Shown piece after piece: positions 22,343-30,737 of a DNA stretch of 64,000 bases. This DNA is from Massilia sp. Mn16-1_5 (GTDB lineage Bacteria; Pseudomonadota; Gammaproteobacteria; Burkholderiales; Burkholderiaceae_D), in the NCBI RefSeq assembly GCF_004798585.1, contig NZ_PPXQ01000005.1, positions 62,001 to 126,000 of the forward strand, read 5' to 3'. The stretch's first letter is position 1, and each line of letters starts with the position of its first letter. The notes beneath the pieces were generated by a model. That model did no database searches and was not told where the DNA came from. It saw nothing but the letters and a program-made list of their open reading frames with translations. The translations under genes were made by a program, and so were the position numbers.

Positions 22343-22927
22343 TTATTTCTTACGGCGTGCGCGCAGAGTCGAACCCATCAGGGTCAGGCCCAGCATGATC
22401 GACGCCAGGGTCGCCGGCTCCGGCACTTCGCTGGCACTGGCGAACTCGGCATTCACCGACACCAGGTCCGGCTGGCCCGGCGCCAGTTCGATGGCGACCA
22501 CGGTACCGGTCGCGCCCAGGTAGTCGTTGAGTTCGTCGCTAAACAGGCCAACGCTGAAGCCGATCGGGTCGACGGACGTGAGGTCGAAACGCACATCGAA
22601 ACCGAAGCGTCCGCCAAAGTTGACACCCTGGGCGAAGAATGCAAAACCGTCGCGCGTGGTGAGCGCCAGGCCGCTGCCGATGTCACCACTGGCGTCGCCT
22701 TCGGTCAGGGTGAAGCCGGTGAAATCGCCGCTGAAGTTGCCCAGGTAGGCCTTGTTGTCCTCCGACAGCTCGTAAGCCGACAGGAAGAAATCGAGCGAGC
22801 CGGTGCCCGTGTACGTCGTCGTATCGACCGTGACGTGGTAGGTCGGGCCCGCCAGCGCGGCGCCCGCGCCGGTCACGAGCATCAGCGCCAGCAGCGCGCG
22901 GGTGAACAGGTTTTTCAGATTCAACAT
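22343..22927 (-). CDS. PEP-CTERM sorting domain protein
   Basis: This 194-residue exported protein has signal peptide MLNLKNLFTRALLALMLVTG...ALA and, at the C-terminus, VPEPATLASIMLGLTLMGS followed by a basic tail RARRKK. That is the complete tripartite PEP-CTERM signal processed by exosortases. The body (residues 27-165) is a beta-rich, Gly/Asp/Phe-rich domain (TTTYTGTGSLDFFLSAYEL; VNFGGRFGFDVRFDLTSVDP) typical of small surface PEP-CTERM proteins, function unknown. It follows the nuclease gene by 11 bases and has its own AAGGAC site, so the two are co-transcribed. Confidence 0.93.
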   Translation of the reverse strand: MLNLKNLFTRALLALMLVTGAGAALAGPTYHVTVDTTTYTGTGSLDFFLSAYELSEDNKAYLGNFSGDFTGFTLTEGDASGDIGSGLALTTRDGFAFFAQGVNFGGRFGFDVRFDLTSVDPIGFSVGLFSDELNDYLGATGTVVAIELAPGQPDLVSVNAEFASASEVPEPATLASIMLGLTLMGSTLRARRKK

Positions 22928-22938
22928 GGGTCAGGTCC

Positions 22939-25926
22939 TTAGAAAGTGCCGCTGAACAGCTTCGGGGTGTAGGTGATGGCCGTCTTCGACGGGTTGGTGA
23001 AGGTCGTCGTGACGGTGACCGAGGCCCCAGGCGCCAGCGTCATGCCCGGCAGCGTCAGGTAGGGTGCACCGTTCTGGTCGCCGCTCTTCCCGTCGAGCGA
23101 GACACCGCTCGGCAGCCCTTGCAGCAACAGCTGGAGCGGACCGTTCAGCGCGGCGGTGCTCGAATTGGTGATCTTCACGGTGGCGCTGTACTTGCCGGTG
23201 AGGCGGTTGAGCATCAGGGCCGAACGGGCGATCGTGGCCGACGCGGTCACGTCGACGTAGCTCGGCGCCAGGTTCAGGCTGACCACGACCGGGTCGTGGT
23301 CCGACGCGCGGTACGGATTGGCCTGGTAGGGATCCTGGCCGCCCGTCTCGATGTTGTAGTCGATCGCTTCCGGTTCGTCCGCGTTGTTGTGCCACTCGGT
23401 CACGCCGGCCACCTGGCTTGCGAGGCTGGTGCTGGCCAGGGCATGGTCGAGGTAGCCGCTTTCGCCGCCGAACACATAAGAATACGGCGTGCCGCTCGCG
23501 CGCACGAAGCGCTCGATCTGGTTTTCGTAGCCGGCCGCGTTCAGCAGGCGGATCGGGTCTTCCATGCCGTAGGCGTTCATGTCGCCCACGATCAGGACGT
23601 CGCCATCGTTCGCCGCCGCCTTTACCTGCGGCAGGAAGTAGTCGCGCAGGCGCGTCGCCTGGTCGACGCGCTCCCCGTTCCAGCAGCCCTGGCCGTCGCC
23701 GCTGTCGGCGTTGGCGCCGCTCGCGCCACCGCAGCCGCCCTTCGATTTGAGGTGGTTCACGACCAGCGAGAACTTGCCGCCGTTGGCCGCCTTGAAGGTC
23801 TGCGCCATCGGCGGACGGTTGTTGACCGAATCGCCGTCCGACAGCGCGCCGCCCACCAGGCTCACCGACTTCGGCTTGTAGATCATGGCCACGCGGATCG
23901 CGTCGGTGCCGGTCGCGCCCGGCTTCGGCACGACGGCGTAGGTGCCGGCGCCCATTGCGGCGTTCAGTTGCTCGACCAGATAGCCGACGGCGATGTCGTC
24001 GTTGTTCTGGATTTCCATCAGGCCGACGACATCGGCATTCACAGCCGTCAGCGACTGCACGATCTTGTCGCGCTGGCGCACGAATTCGGCCATGTTGTCG
24101 GCGCCGCGGCAATTCGACTTGCTGGTCGTGCTGCCGATCTTGCAGCCCTGGCCGGTGCGGCCCCAGGCGTCGTTGCCGTTGGTGAAGGTGGTGAAGAAGT
24201 TCAGCACGTTGGCGCTGGCCACGCGCACGTTGCCGGCGGCCACGACTGGCGCCGGGATGCGCTCGTTGGTGCGCGAGAAGCGCGGCGTCTCGGTCGGCTG
24301 CAGCTTGAAGGCCGCGCCGCCGCCGCCCATCGCGCCGAAGTCGAGCACGCCGGTCAGGTCGTCGACGGTGTCGCCGCTGCGCACCGTGCCGTCCGCGAAC
24401 AGGTAAGGGATGGTCGTCGGCGTGACGAAGATGCCGTCGTCGAGGACGACGATGTTGGCGGCATTGGCGGCCGCCAGCGCGCGCGCCTCGGGCGAACCCG
24501 GCACGTAGCGGTTGGTCGGGATCTCGCGGCGGCCGACGGACAGCGTGAGTTCGCCGCGCTCGCCCAGGTAGGCATTGCCGTTGACGGTCAGCGGCGTGGT
24601 GAAGCGCACCAGCATGCCCTCGTAGCGGGCCAGGTCGGTCGGCATCTCGACATTGGTCGGCGTGACGCTTCCGGTACCGATCTTGGCGACCGAGCTGAGG
24701 TCCTTGAATTCGGTATAGGAACGGGTCGCGCCGGTCGGGGTGTATTCGGTGACGGTGCCGGTGACGCGCACCAGGTCGCCCACGTTCACGCCGGCGCTCG
24801 AACCGAACACGAAGATGCCGTCCGAGGTGGCCGGGTTGCCGTCGCCGTTCTGGTCTTGCAGGAAGAAGCCGCTGCCGACGATGGCGGTAACCACGCCCTG
24901 GGTGGTCTGCACGCTGTTGTTGTAGGGGCTCTTCGCGTCCGCGCCCTGGATCTGCGGGATCGTCAGCAGGCCGGCCACGCGCACGGCGACCGTGCAGCTG
25001 GCGCTCTGGCCGTCGCTGTTGCCGAAGCCGATCCTGATCGGGTAGTTGCCGGCGGCGACGCCGGCGTCCACGCGCAGGGTGGCGCTGGCGCTGGCGCCGG
25101 CGCTAGCGGCGAGCGCGATGTTTTCGAGGCTGATGCCCGCGATCGCACCGGATTCGATCACGATGCTGTTGACCAGGCTGTCGCCGTCTTGCGCCGACAA
25201 CAGCGCGCTGCCGCCCACGCCCTGCTCCGCCTGCAGGTTGGCCGGGCAGTTGGTGACGATTTCCTGGATGACCGGACCAGTCGGTACGCAGGCGTTGAGC
25301 GGCGTGCTGGAACGGCGCGGCAGGGGTACGGCGCCGGCGGCGAAGTCGGCCGAATTGTCGTCGGTGTCCTGGCAACCGGCTTTCAGGCGCTGGATCGAGT
25401 TCGTTGTCGAGGGCGCCGGCGCGTTCGCGGTCTCCTTGCGGCTGGCGCTTCCGTAGCCGACCAGGTCGATGATCGTGTTTTCGGTTGCGCTCGTCAGCTG
25501 TGCGGTGGAGTTGGCAAGCGCCACGGCACCTGCCGTTGCCGCCAGCGACATGGCCCAGTTATGGTCGATGGTGCCGATGTCGGCGCCCGCTGATTGCACG
25601 TTGCCCGCCACCAGATAGTACTGGCCTGGCTTCAGGGTCACGTCCGGCAAGACGCCGAAGGACGACCAGTTTGCACCCGTCGCCGACGCGTACTGCAGGC
25701 TCTTGCCTTTCAGGCTGACCGGCTCGCTGCCGCGGTTGAACAGCTCGATGAAGTCGCGGTTGTAGGTCGCTCCGCCGCTGGCGCCGCCGCCATAGATATG
25801 GCTGATGACGAGATCGGGCGACGCGGCCAACGCGCCTCCCGAGAGTCCTGCCAATAACGTGGTCAATGCGGCGGCCAGGACCGTGAGGCGGCCTGCCGGT
25901 GTGATCGTTGCAACGTGCATGTTCAT
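22939..25926 (-). CDS. ExeM/NucH family extracellular endonuclease
   Basis: The 995-residue secreted nuclease probably degrades extracellular DNA. After the signal peptide (…LLAGLSGGALA) comes a lamin-tail-type domain (DLVISHIYGGGASGGATYNR, DFIELFNRG). A middle region follows with an OB-fold-like part (GVVTAIVGSGFFLQDQNGDG). The C-terminal endonuclease/exonuclease/phosphatase domain carries LMEIQNND, VVNHLKSKGG, GDMNAYGMEDP and RASDHDPVVVSL, the metal and catalytic motifs. An Ig-like tail ends the chain. Start 25926 is chosen because AGGAAG lies just upstream; 25953 and 25920 are alternatives. It is first in an operon with a PEP-CTERM protein. It carries no sorting tail itself. Confidence 0.9.
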   Translation of the reverse strand: MNMHVATITPAGRLTVLAAALTTLLAGLSGGALAASPDLVISHIYGGGASGGATYNRDFIELFNRGSEPVSLKGKSLQYASATGANWSSFGVLPDVTLKPGQYYLVAGNVQSAGADIGTIDHNWAMSLAATAGAVALANSTAQLTSATENTIIDLVGYGSASRKETANAPAPSTTNSIQRLKAGCQDTDDNSADFAAGAVPLPRRSSTPLNACVPTGPVIQEIVTNCPANLQAEQGVGGSALLSAQDGDSLVNSIVIESGAIAGISLENIALAASAGASASATLRVDAGVAAGNYPIRIGFGNSDGQSASCTVAVRVAGLLTIPQIQGADAKSPYNNSVQTTQGVVTAIVGSGFFLQDQNGDGNPATSDGIFVFGSSAGVNVGDLVRVTGTVTEYTPTGATRSYTEFKDLSSVAKIGTGSVTPTNVEMPTDLARYEGMLVRFTTPLTVNGNAYLGERGELTLSVGRREIPTNRYVPGSPEARALAAANAANIVVLDDGIFVTPTTIPYLFADGTVRSGDTVDDLTGVLDFGAMGGGGAAFKLQPTETPRFSRTNERIPAPVVAAGNVRVASANVLNFFTTFTNGNDAWGRTGQGCKIGSTTSKSNCRGADNMAEFVRQRDKIVQSLTAVNADVVGLMEIQNNDDIAVGYLVEQLNAAMGAGTYAVVPKPGATGTDAIRVAMIYKPKSVSLVGGALSDGDSVNNRPPMAQTFKAANGGKFSLVVNHLKSKGGCGGASGANADSGDGQGCWNGERVDQATRLRDYFLPQVKAAANDGDVLIVGDMNAYGMEDPIRLLNAAGYENQIERFVRASGTPYSYVFGGESGYLDHALASTSLASQVAGVTEWHNNADEPEAIDYNIETGGQDPYQANPYRASDHDPVVVSLNLAPSYVDVTASATIARSALMLNRLTGKYSATVKITNSSTAALNGPLQLLLQGLPSGVSLDGKSGDQNGAPYLTLPGMTLAPGASVTVTTTFTNPSKTAITYTPKLFSGTF

Positions 25927-26107
25927 GGGCTTCCTAATGAGTGGGAGGGGCACTGCCTGTTGTCTTTGCGAATAGGCATTTTATTATTAGAAATAAGTTT
26001 ATTGTGAGAATTTGACAGGATTATGACGAGCCAGATTGCGCCTTAGGCAATAGATGAGGTAAGGCGACAACATATTGATTCCGCAGGGAAATTTATGTCA
26101 GTCACTG

Positions 26108-27148
26108 TTACCGAAAGGGTGCTGCAAGGGGTTCACCAACAAATACACCCTGCCCCGGCGAGGCCACGCTTTTCCAGTAGGCCTCGACGGCGCTGTCGCC
26201 ATTCAGGTAGTGGCGCAGCAGGACAGATGGGTTCGGAAATTTCTGCCAGTGATTGCAGGGTTCGCCGACCGTGCCGTAGCTGGCGGTGGCGCCCGCTTCC
26301 AGCCAGCGCAGGCTGCTCATCTGACTGCTGTCCAGCAGCTCGCCGCCGTGCGAGGTGAGGTGGTCGGCCAGCGCGCCGGGCAGGAAGCGCACCGTGTCGA
26401 GCTTGTCGACGTGCGCCTTGCCGGTCTGGTAGACGAGCACCCCGCTGGCGCCGTCAAGCGCGTCGGCGTGCAGGCGGTGCACCGTCAGCTTGTGAGCCGG
26501 CAGGTAGCCGGCCATGGGAAAGAACATCGCGCGCGCATTGCGCGCCGTTTCCGTGGTGGTCAGGTACCAGGCGTGGGACGGTTCCCGGCGCCGGCCGCGC
26601 GCAGGCTGACTGTCGATGCCGCGTTCGATCAGCGCTTTCGCCTGCGCCTGCGACACGAGCGGCAGCAGCATCGACAGGCGCATGCCGTAGTCGCCGTAGG
26701 GCCGCCCTCCCCGCGCATTGAAATAGCGGCTGAGCCGTCCCGGGCCGCAAGGGTGCGCACACAGGGCCGCGTCGAAGCCCAGGGTGTAGGCCGCGGTGAT
26801 GCCCTGGCAGCCGACCTTGTAAGGCGCGGTCCAGATCATCAGCACGGCCTCGATCCCGGACCCGAGGCGGCTGTCGATTTCCTGCCTGAGCGCTTCGAAG
26901 CGCCCCGGCTCGAGGGCCTGGGGACGGCCCGGGATACGCACATGGACGACGTTGGCGGCTTGAATGCCGCGCCGCTTGCGGTAGACCTCGCCAATGGCGA
27001 CGCTGTCGGGATCGTCGTCGTTGATGACGATGGCGAGCTGCTCCGCATCGAGCCCGCGCTGCGGGTTCGATGCTGGCACGGCGACTGCGGCCGGCGCCAG
27101 GCACAGCGCCAGCACGGCCGCGAGCCTTCCCGGATGGAGGCGCGCCAT
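26108..27148 (-). CDS. TIGR03790 family protein
   Basis: The 346-residue exported protein has signal peptide MARLHPGRLAAVLALCLAPAAVA. The sequence LAIVINDDDPDSVAIGEVYR-KRRGIQAANVVHVRIPG and WTAPYKVGCQGITAAYTLGF match my memory of the TIGR03790 family, seen repeatedly in genomes with PEP-CTERM systems and of unknown function. A later part contains GASGVLVYQTGKAH and LRWLEAGATASYGTVGEPC, ending with a helical LLRHYLNGDSAVEAYW. It lies 10 bases after a PEP-CTERM TLDc gene in one operon, suggesting a shared role at the surface. Catalytic activity is not established. Confidence 0.8.
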   Translation of the reverse strand: MARLHPGRLAAVLALCLAPAAVAVPASNPQRGLDAEQLAIVINDDDPDSVAIGEVYRKRRGIQAANVVHVRIPGRPQALEPGRFEALRQEIDSRLGSGIEAVLMIWTAPYKVGCQGITAAYTLGFDAALCAHPCGPGRLSRYFNARGGRPYGDYGMRLSMLLPLVSQAQAKALIERGIDSQPARGRRREPSHAWYLTTTETARNARAMFFPMAGYLPAHKLTVHRLHADALDGASGVLVYQTGKAHVDKLDTVRFLPGALADHLTSHGGELLDSSQMSSLRWLEAGATASYGTVGEPCNHWQKFPNPSVLLRHYLNGDSAVEAYWKSVASPGQGVFVGEPLAAPFR

Positions 27149-27158
27149 CGTCCGCCCG

Positions 27159-27887
27159 TCAGGCGGGCGCGGCGTGAGTCAGGGTAGCGGGCCCCGCCAG
27201 GCGCCGGCGCGCGGCCAGCGCCAGCAGTCCGAGCCCTCCGGCCAGCATCGCCGCCCCGGCCGGCTCGGGAATCGGCGAGACCGCATACACTTCCAGCGCA
27301 TCGATGGCGAAGAACTGGCCGCCGACGGAACCGTCGATGATGCTGCGCCCCTCCCCGGCCGGGTCGCCATAGCTCAGGCGCCAGGACAGGGCGGTGTCGA
27401 GCGTGTCGTTGACGAACAGGTCGGGGCCGGCGCCGAAGGTCGGCCCCTGGTCGGGCGCATTGAAGGTCTGGAAGCTGCCCTGGCTCGGCAGCTCGAAGCC
27501 GCTCGGCACCTGGCGGTAGACGGCCGGCGTCGTGTAGTTGAAGATGAACGCGGTGCGCTGGAAATCGCGCGGCGTGAAGTGCCAGCCGTCGTCCTGGTCC
27601 CAGCTTTGCGGATTGTAGCCGCCCACCAGCCAGGCCTTGCCCGCCGGATCGCTCACGCGCAGCAGCGTGAAGGTCGGGCCGCGGTTGTCGGCGGCGGCAT
27701 GAAAGTCGAGGGACGTGTCAAGCGCACCCTGGCGCGTGTAGACGTTCTCGAAAATCTGGTCGCCGGCACCCAGCCAGCGTTCGAGCTGGCCCTCGAGCAC
27801 GGGGTCCAGCGGCGGCGCGCCGGTCTGGGCCGAGACCGGCGCGACGGCAGCCAGCGCCAGCAAAGCGGCAGCAACAAGCGTCTTCAT
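27159..27887 (-). CDS. PEP-CTERM-anchored TLDc-domain protein
   Basis: The 242-residue exported protein has a 21-residue signal peptide. Residues ~40-205 match a TLDc domain: DNRGPTFTLLRVSDPAGKAW, LVGGYNPQSW, FIFNYTT, GPTFGAGPDLFVND, and the closing FFAIDALEVYAV strand. The C-terminus has IPEPAGAAMLAGGLGLLALA plus the basic ARRRLAG, a PEP-CTERM signal. TLDc is best known from eukaryotic oxidation-resistance proteins; PEP-CTERM-anchored versions are a small bacterial group. The start is ATG 27887, directly after an 11-base perfect Shine-Dalgarno match (27888-27898). It leads an operon with the TIGR03790 gene. Confidence 0.85.
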   Translation of the reverse strand: MKTLVAAALLALAAVAPVSAQTGAPPLDPVLEGQLERWLGAGDQIFENVYTRQGALDTSLDFHAAADNRGPTFTLLRVSDPAGKAWLVGGYNPQSWDQDDGWHFTPRDFQRTAFIFNYTTPAVYRQVPSGFELPSQGSFQTFNAPDQGPTFGAGPDLFVNDTLDTALSWRLSYGDPAGEGRSIIDGSVGGQFFAIDALEVYAVSPIPEPAGAAMLAGGLGLLALAARRRLAGPATLTHAAPA

Positions 27888-27907
27888 GATCACCTCCTGA
27901 CGGGGTT

Positions 27908-27933
27908 CACTGAGGGCTTACACTGAAGGCTTA
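27908..27933. repeat. 13-bp tandem repeat upstream of the TLDc gene
   Basis: CACTGAGGGCTTA (27908-27920) is followed directly by CACTGAAGGCTTA (27921-27933), 12 of 13 identical. It lies 20-45 bases before the start codon, within the likely leader or promoter. Confidence 0.6.
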
Positions 27934-28000
27934 TTGTATGCCCCACCTGCGCAGGGCTTCACACTGTTGACTCGGAAACCTTGATTGAGCCAGGCAAAAA

Positions 28001-28024
28001 AAAACGGACGTTACCGTCCGTTTT
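28001..28024 (-). terminator. Terminator at the 3' end of the exopolysaccharide locus
   Basis: ACGGACG pairs with CGTCCGT across a GTAA loop. A T9 run follows on the minus strand, 20 bases past the manC stop. Confidence 0.92.
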
Positions 28025-28043
28025 CGTCCAGCCGCGCAATCGA

Positions 28044-29462
28044 TTACGAGCGCTTGTAGATGTCTTCGAAACGCACGATGTCATCCTCGCCGAGGTAGCT
28101 GCCGGACTGCACTTCGATGATGTGCAGCGGCAGTTTGCCCGGGTTCTCGAGGCGGTGGTTCATGCCGATCGGGATGTAGGTCGACTCGTTTTCCGACAGC
28201 AGGCTGACCTTCTCGCCGCAGGTCACGCGTGCCGTGCCCGACACCACGACCCAGTGCTCGGCGCGGTGGTGGTGCATCTGCAGCGACAGCTTCTCGCCCG
28301 GCTTGACCGTGATGCGCTTGACCTGGAAACGGTCGCCCGCATCGATGCCCTCGTAGTGGCCCCAGGGACGGTAGACCTTGGTGTGGTGCAGGTGCTCGGT
28401 ACGTTCCTTCGACTTCAGGTGATCGACCACCTGCTTGACGCGCTGGACCGCATTCTTGTGCGCGACCAGCACGGCGTCGTTGGTCTCGACCACGACCACG
28501 TCGTCCAGGCCGACCACGGCCACGATGCGGCTTTCGGCACGCACCAGCGAGTTCGTCACGCCGTCCAGGTAGACGTCGCCGCGCTGGGCATTGCCGTTCT
28601 CGTCCTTCGCCTGCACTTCCCACAGCGCCGACCACGAGCCGACGTCGTTCCAGCCGATATCGGCCGGCACGACCACCGCGTTACCGGTGTGTTCCATGAC
28701 CGCGTAGTCGATCGAGTCCGATGGGCAAGCGGTGAACGCGGCTTCGTCGAGACGGCAGAAATCGAGGTCGCGGTAGCCGGTGCCGACCGCTTTCTCGGCA
28801 GCCTCGGCGATGGCGGGCGCGAACTTCGCCAGTTCGGCCAGGTAGCGCTCGGCCGCGAACATGAACATGCCGCTGTTCCAGTAATAGCCGCCGTCGGCGA
28901 CGAAGGCCTGGGCCGTGGCCAGGTCCGGCTTCTCGACGAAGCGTTCGACCTGGTAGCCGCCTTCGTTGCCGGCCAGGGCGGCGCCACGGCGGATGTAGCC
29001 GTAGCCGGTTTCCGGCGACTGCGGCACGATGCCGAAGGTCGCCAGGCCGCCCTCCTTGACCAGGCTCGCTGCGCGCGCGACGGCTTCCTTGAAGGCTTCC
29101 GTGTTTTCGATCACGTGGTCGGCCGGCAGCACCAGCATGACCGCTTCCGGATCGATCGCCTTCAGGTAATGGGCAGCCGCGGCCACGGCCGGCGCGGTAT
29201 TCCGGCCGACCGGCTCGAGCAGGATCCCCAGCGGCGTGATGCCGGCCGCGCGCAGCTGTTCGGCCACCATGAAGCGGTGGTCGTTGCCGCAGACGACGAG
29301 CGGTGCCTGCAGGCCCGGCAGCCCGGCCACGCGCAGGGCGGTGTCCTGCAGCATGGTCTTGTCGGCCACGATCGGCAGCAGCTGCTTCGGGAGCACAGCG
29401 CGCGACAGCGGCCACAGACGGGTGCCGGCACCGCCGGAGAGGATCACGGGATAAATTTTCAT
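28044..29462 (-). CDS. manC: Bifunctional mannose-1-phosphate guanylyltransferase / mannose-6-phosphate isomerase
   Basis: The 472-residue enzyme makes GDP-mannose. The N-terminal nucleotidyltransferase has GGAGTRLWPLSR, LVLPADHVI and YQVERFVEKPD. The C-terminal cupin (from ~residue 355) has YRPWGHYEGIDAGDRFQVKR, KPGEKLSLQMHHHRAEHW and EVQSGSYLGEDDIVRFEDIY, the type II phosphomannose isomerase signature. Length is standard. It is the last gene of the eps locus and supplies GDP-Man for mannose residues or as precursor of GDP-fucose (see fcl). Confidence 0.95.
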   Translation of the reverse strand: MKIYPVILSGGAGTRLWPLSRAVLPKQLLPIVADKTMLQDTALRVAGLPGLQAPLVVCGNDHRFMVAEQLRAAGITPLGILLEPVGRNTAPAVAAAAHYLKAIDPEAVMLVLPADHVIENTEAFKEAVARAASLVKEGGLATFGIVPQSPETGYGYIRRGAALAGNEGGYQVERFVEKPDLATAQAFVADGGYYWNSGMFMFAAERYLAELAKFAPAIAEAAEKAVGTGYRDLDFCRLDEAAFTACPSDSIDYAVMEHTGNAVVVPADIGWNDVGSWSALWEVQAKDENGNAQRGDVYLDGVTNSLVRAESRIVAVVGLDDVVVVETNDAVLVAHKNAVQRVKQVVDHLKSKERTEHLHHTKVYRPWGHYEGIDAGDRFQVKRITVKPGEKLSLQMHHHRAEHWVVVSGTARVTCGEKVSLLSENESTYIPIGMNHRLENPGKLPLHIIEVQSGSYLGEDDIVRFEDIYKRS

Positions 29463-29476
29463 GCGTTCGCTTTCTT

Positions 29477-30628
29477 CTATCGGGTATTACTTTTCTGGAT
29501 TGCGTTTTCTTTTCGGCTGCTGCGGCGGCGGTCGCGTGCGTTCAACCACTCTTCGGAACTATATTCGGACGCGTGCTTCATCTCGCCTGCACGGTCGACA
29601 CTATATTCCTTAAATACAATCATTTCATTTAGCGTAACGTCGTGTAACACACGAGTATATTCAAACAACACGCTCCGGACAACCTCGGCGCCTTCGCAGA
29701 TGTGGCTGCCATGGCCGATCCAGGTCGGTCCGACGATGTGCACGCCCGCTTCGATGCGCACGCCCGAACCAATGTAGACCGGACCCTCGATCGTGGTGCC
29801 GTTCCAGTCGATGCTCGTGTTCAGGCCGACCCACAGCCCCGGCTCGATCTGGGTGCCCGGCACGTCCATGTGGTTGACTTCGCCCGTCAGCACGGTCTGC
29901 AGCACTTCCCAGTAATCCGACATGGTGCCGATGTCGAGCCAGTTGAACGGACGGCGCTGGGCGTAGAACGGCAGGCCGCGCTCGGCCAGCAGCGGGAACA
30001 GCTCCGAACCGATGTCGAAACTCACGCCCGACGGAATCAGGTCGATCACTTCCGGCTCGAAGATGTAAATGCCGGTGCTGATGAAGTTCGACTTGGCGTC
30101 TTCCTGGCTCGGCTTTTCCTGGAACTCGGTAATGCGCCCCGCTTCGTCGGTGACGACCACGCCATACGAGGACACTTTGTCCCATGGCACTTCCTTGGTG
30201 ATGACCGAGGCCATCGCCCCCTTGCGGCGGTGCTCGAGCAGGGCCGCCTTCAGGTCGAGGTCGATCAATGCATCGCCGCACAGCACGATGGTGGTGTCGT
30301 CGAAGAACTGGCCGAATTCCTGGATCTTTTTCATGCCGCCGGCCGAACCGATCGGCTCGGGCACGATGGTGCCGTCATCGGTCATGTAGCCTTCGAAGGA
30401 ATAGCCGATCTGGACGCCGAACTGCTCGCCCTCGCCGAAATACTCCTCGATCTTTTCGTGCAGCCAGCTGACGTTGACCATGATTTCGGTCACGCCGTGT
30501 TTTTTCAAATGTTCGACCAGGTAAGCCATCACCGGTTTCCCCAGCAGGGGAATCATCGGTTTCGGAAGGTCGTACGTGAGCGGGCGAACGCGCGTGCCCT
30601 TGCCTGCCGCGAGAATCATTGCTTTCAT
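29477..30628 (-). CDS. Sugar nucleotidyltransferase with left-handed beta-helix domain
   Basis: The 383-residue protein has an NTP-transferase domain (MKAMILAAGKGTRVRPLTYD, LPKPMIPLLGKPVMAYLVEH, LCGDALIDLDL, FQEKPS). It is followed from about residue 265 by hexapeptide repeats (IEGPVYIGSGVRIEAGVHIV, GPTWIGHGSHICEGAEVV). This architecture fits GDP-mannose pyrophosphorylase-like or glucose/mannose-1-phosphate nucleotidyltransferases; the sugar cannot be read off. The C-terminal ~40 residues are charged and unusual (NARDRRRSSRKENAIQKSN). GAGGA precedes the start by seven bases; manC follows 14 bases downstream. Confidence 0.85.
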   Translation of the reverse strand: MKAMILAAGKGTRVRPLTYDLPKPMIPLLGKPVMAYLVEHLKKHGVTEIMVNVSWLHEKIEEYFGEGEQFGVQIGYSFEGYMTDDGTIVPEPIGSAGGMKKIQEFGQFFDDTTIVLCGDALIDLDLKAALLEHRRKGAMASVITKEVPWDKVSSYGVVVTDEAGRITEFQEKPSQEDAKSNFISTGIYIFEPEVIDLIPSGVSFDIGSELFPLLAERGLPFYAQRRPFNWLDIGTMSDYWEVLQTVLTGEVNHMDVPGTQIEPGLWVGLNTSIDWNGTTIEGPVYIGSGVRIEAGVHIVGPTWIGHGSHICEGAEVVRSVLFEYTRVLHDVTLNEMIVFKEYSVDRAGEMKHASEYSSEEWLNARDRRRSSRKENAIQKSNTR

Positions 30629-30668
30629 TTAACCGTCCTCATTCTGTGTGCTGTCGGGCGGCCGCGCT

Positions 30669-30689
30669 GTAAAACTTTGTCGGTTTTAC
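30669..30689. promoter_or_regulatory. Perfect inverted repeat upstream of the nucleotidyltransferase gene
   Basis: GTAAAAC (30669-30675) and GTTTTAC (30683-30689) flank a 7-nt loop in the 109-base gap after galE. It could be an mRNA hairpin or an operator. There is no T tract, so it is not an intrinsic terminator. Confidence 0.4.
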
Positions 30690-30737
30690 GTCGGCGTTTT
30701 GTCGCCCGGATTGGTCTGGTGTCGTTTTTCCCTTGCT

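Noticed and set aside
23119..25593. 824-residue plus-strand open frame opposite the nuclease
   Set aside because: Antisense shadow of a clear nuclease with catalytic motifs; no start site or motif of its own.
25990..26035. Pho box before the nuclease gene
   Set aside because: One CTGTCA half-site is present in an AT-rich stretch, but there is no second half at the required 11-base spacing.
27930..27960. Sigma-54 promoter for the TLDc gene (GGGCATACAATAAGCC)
   Set aside because: The -12 half (AAGCC) misses the TTGC core, so the match is no better than chance in this GC-rich DNA.
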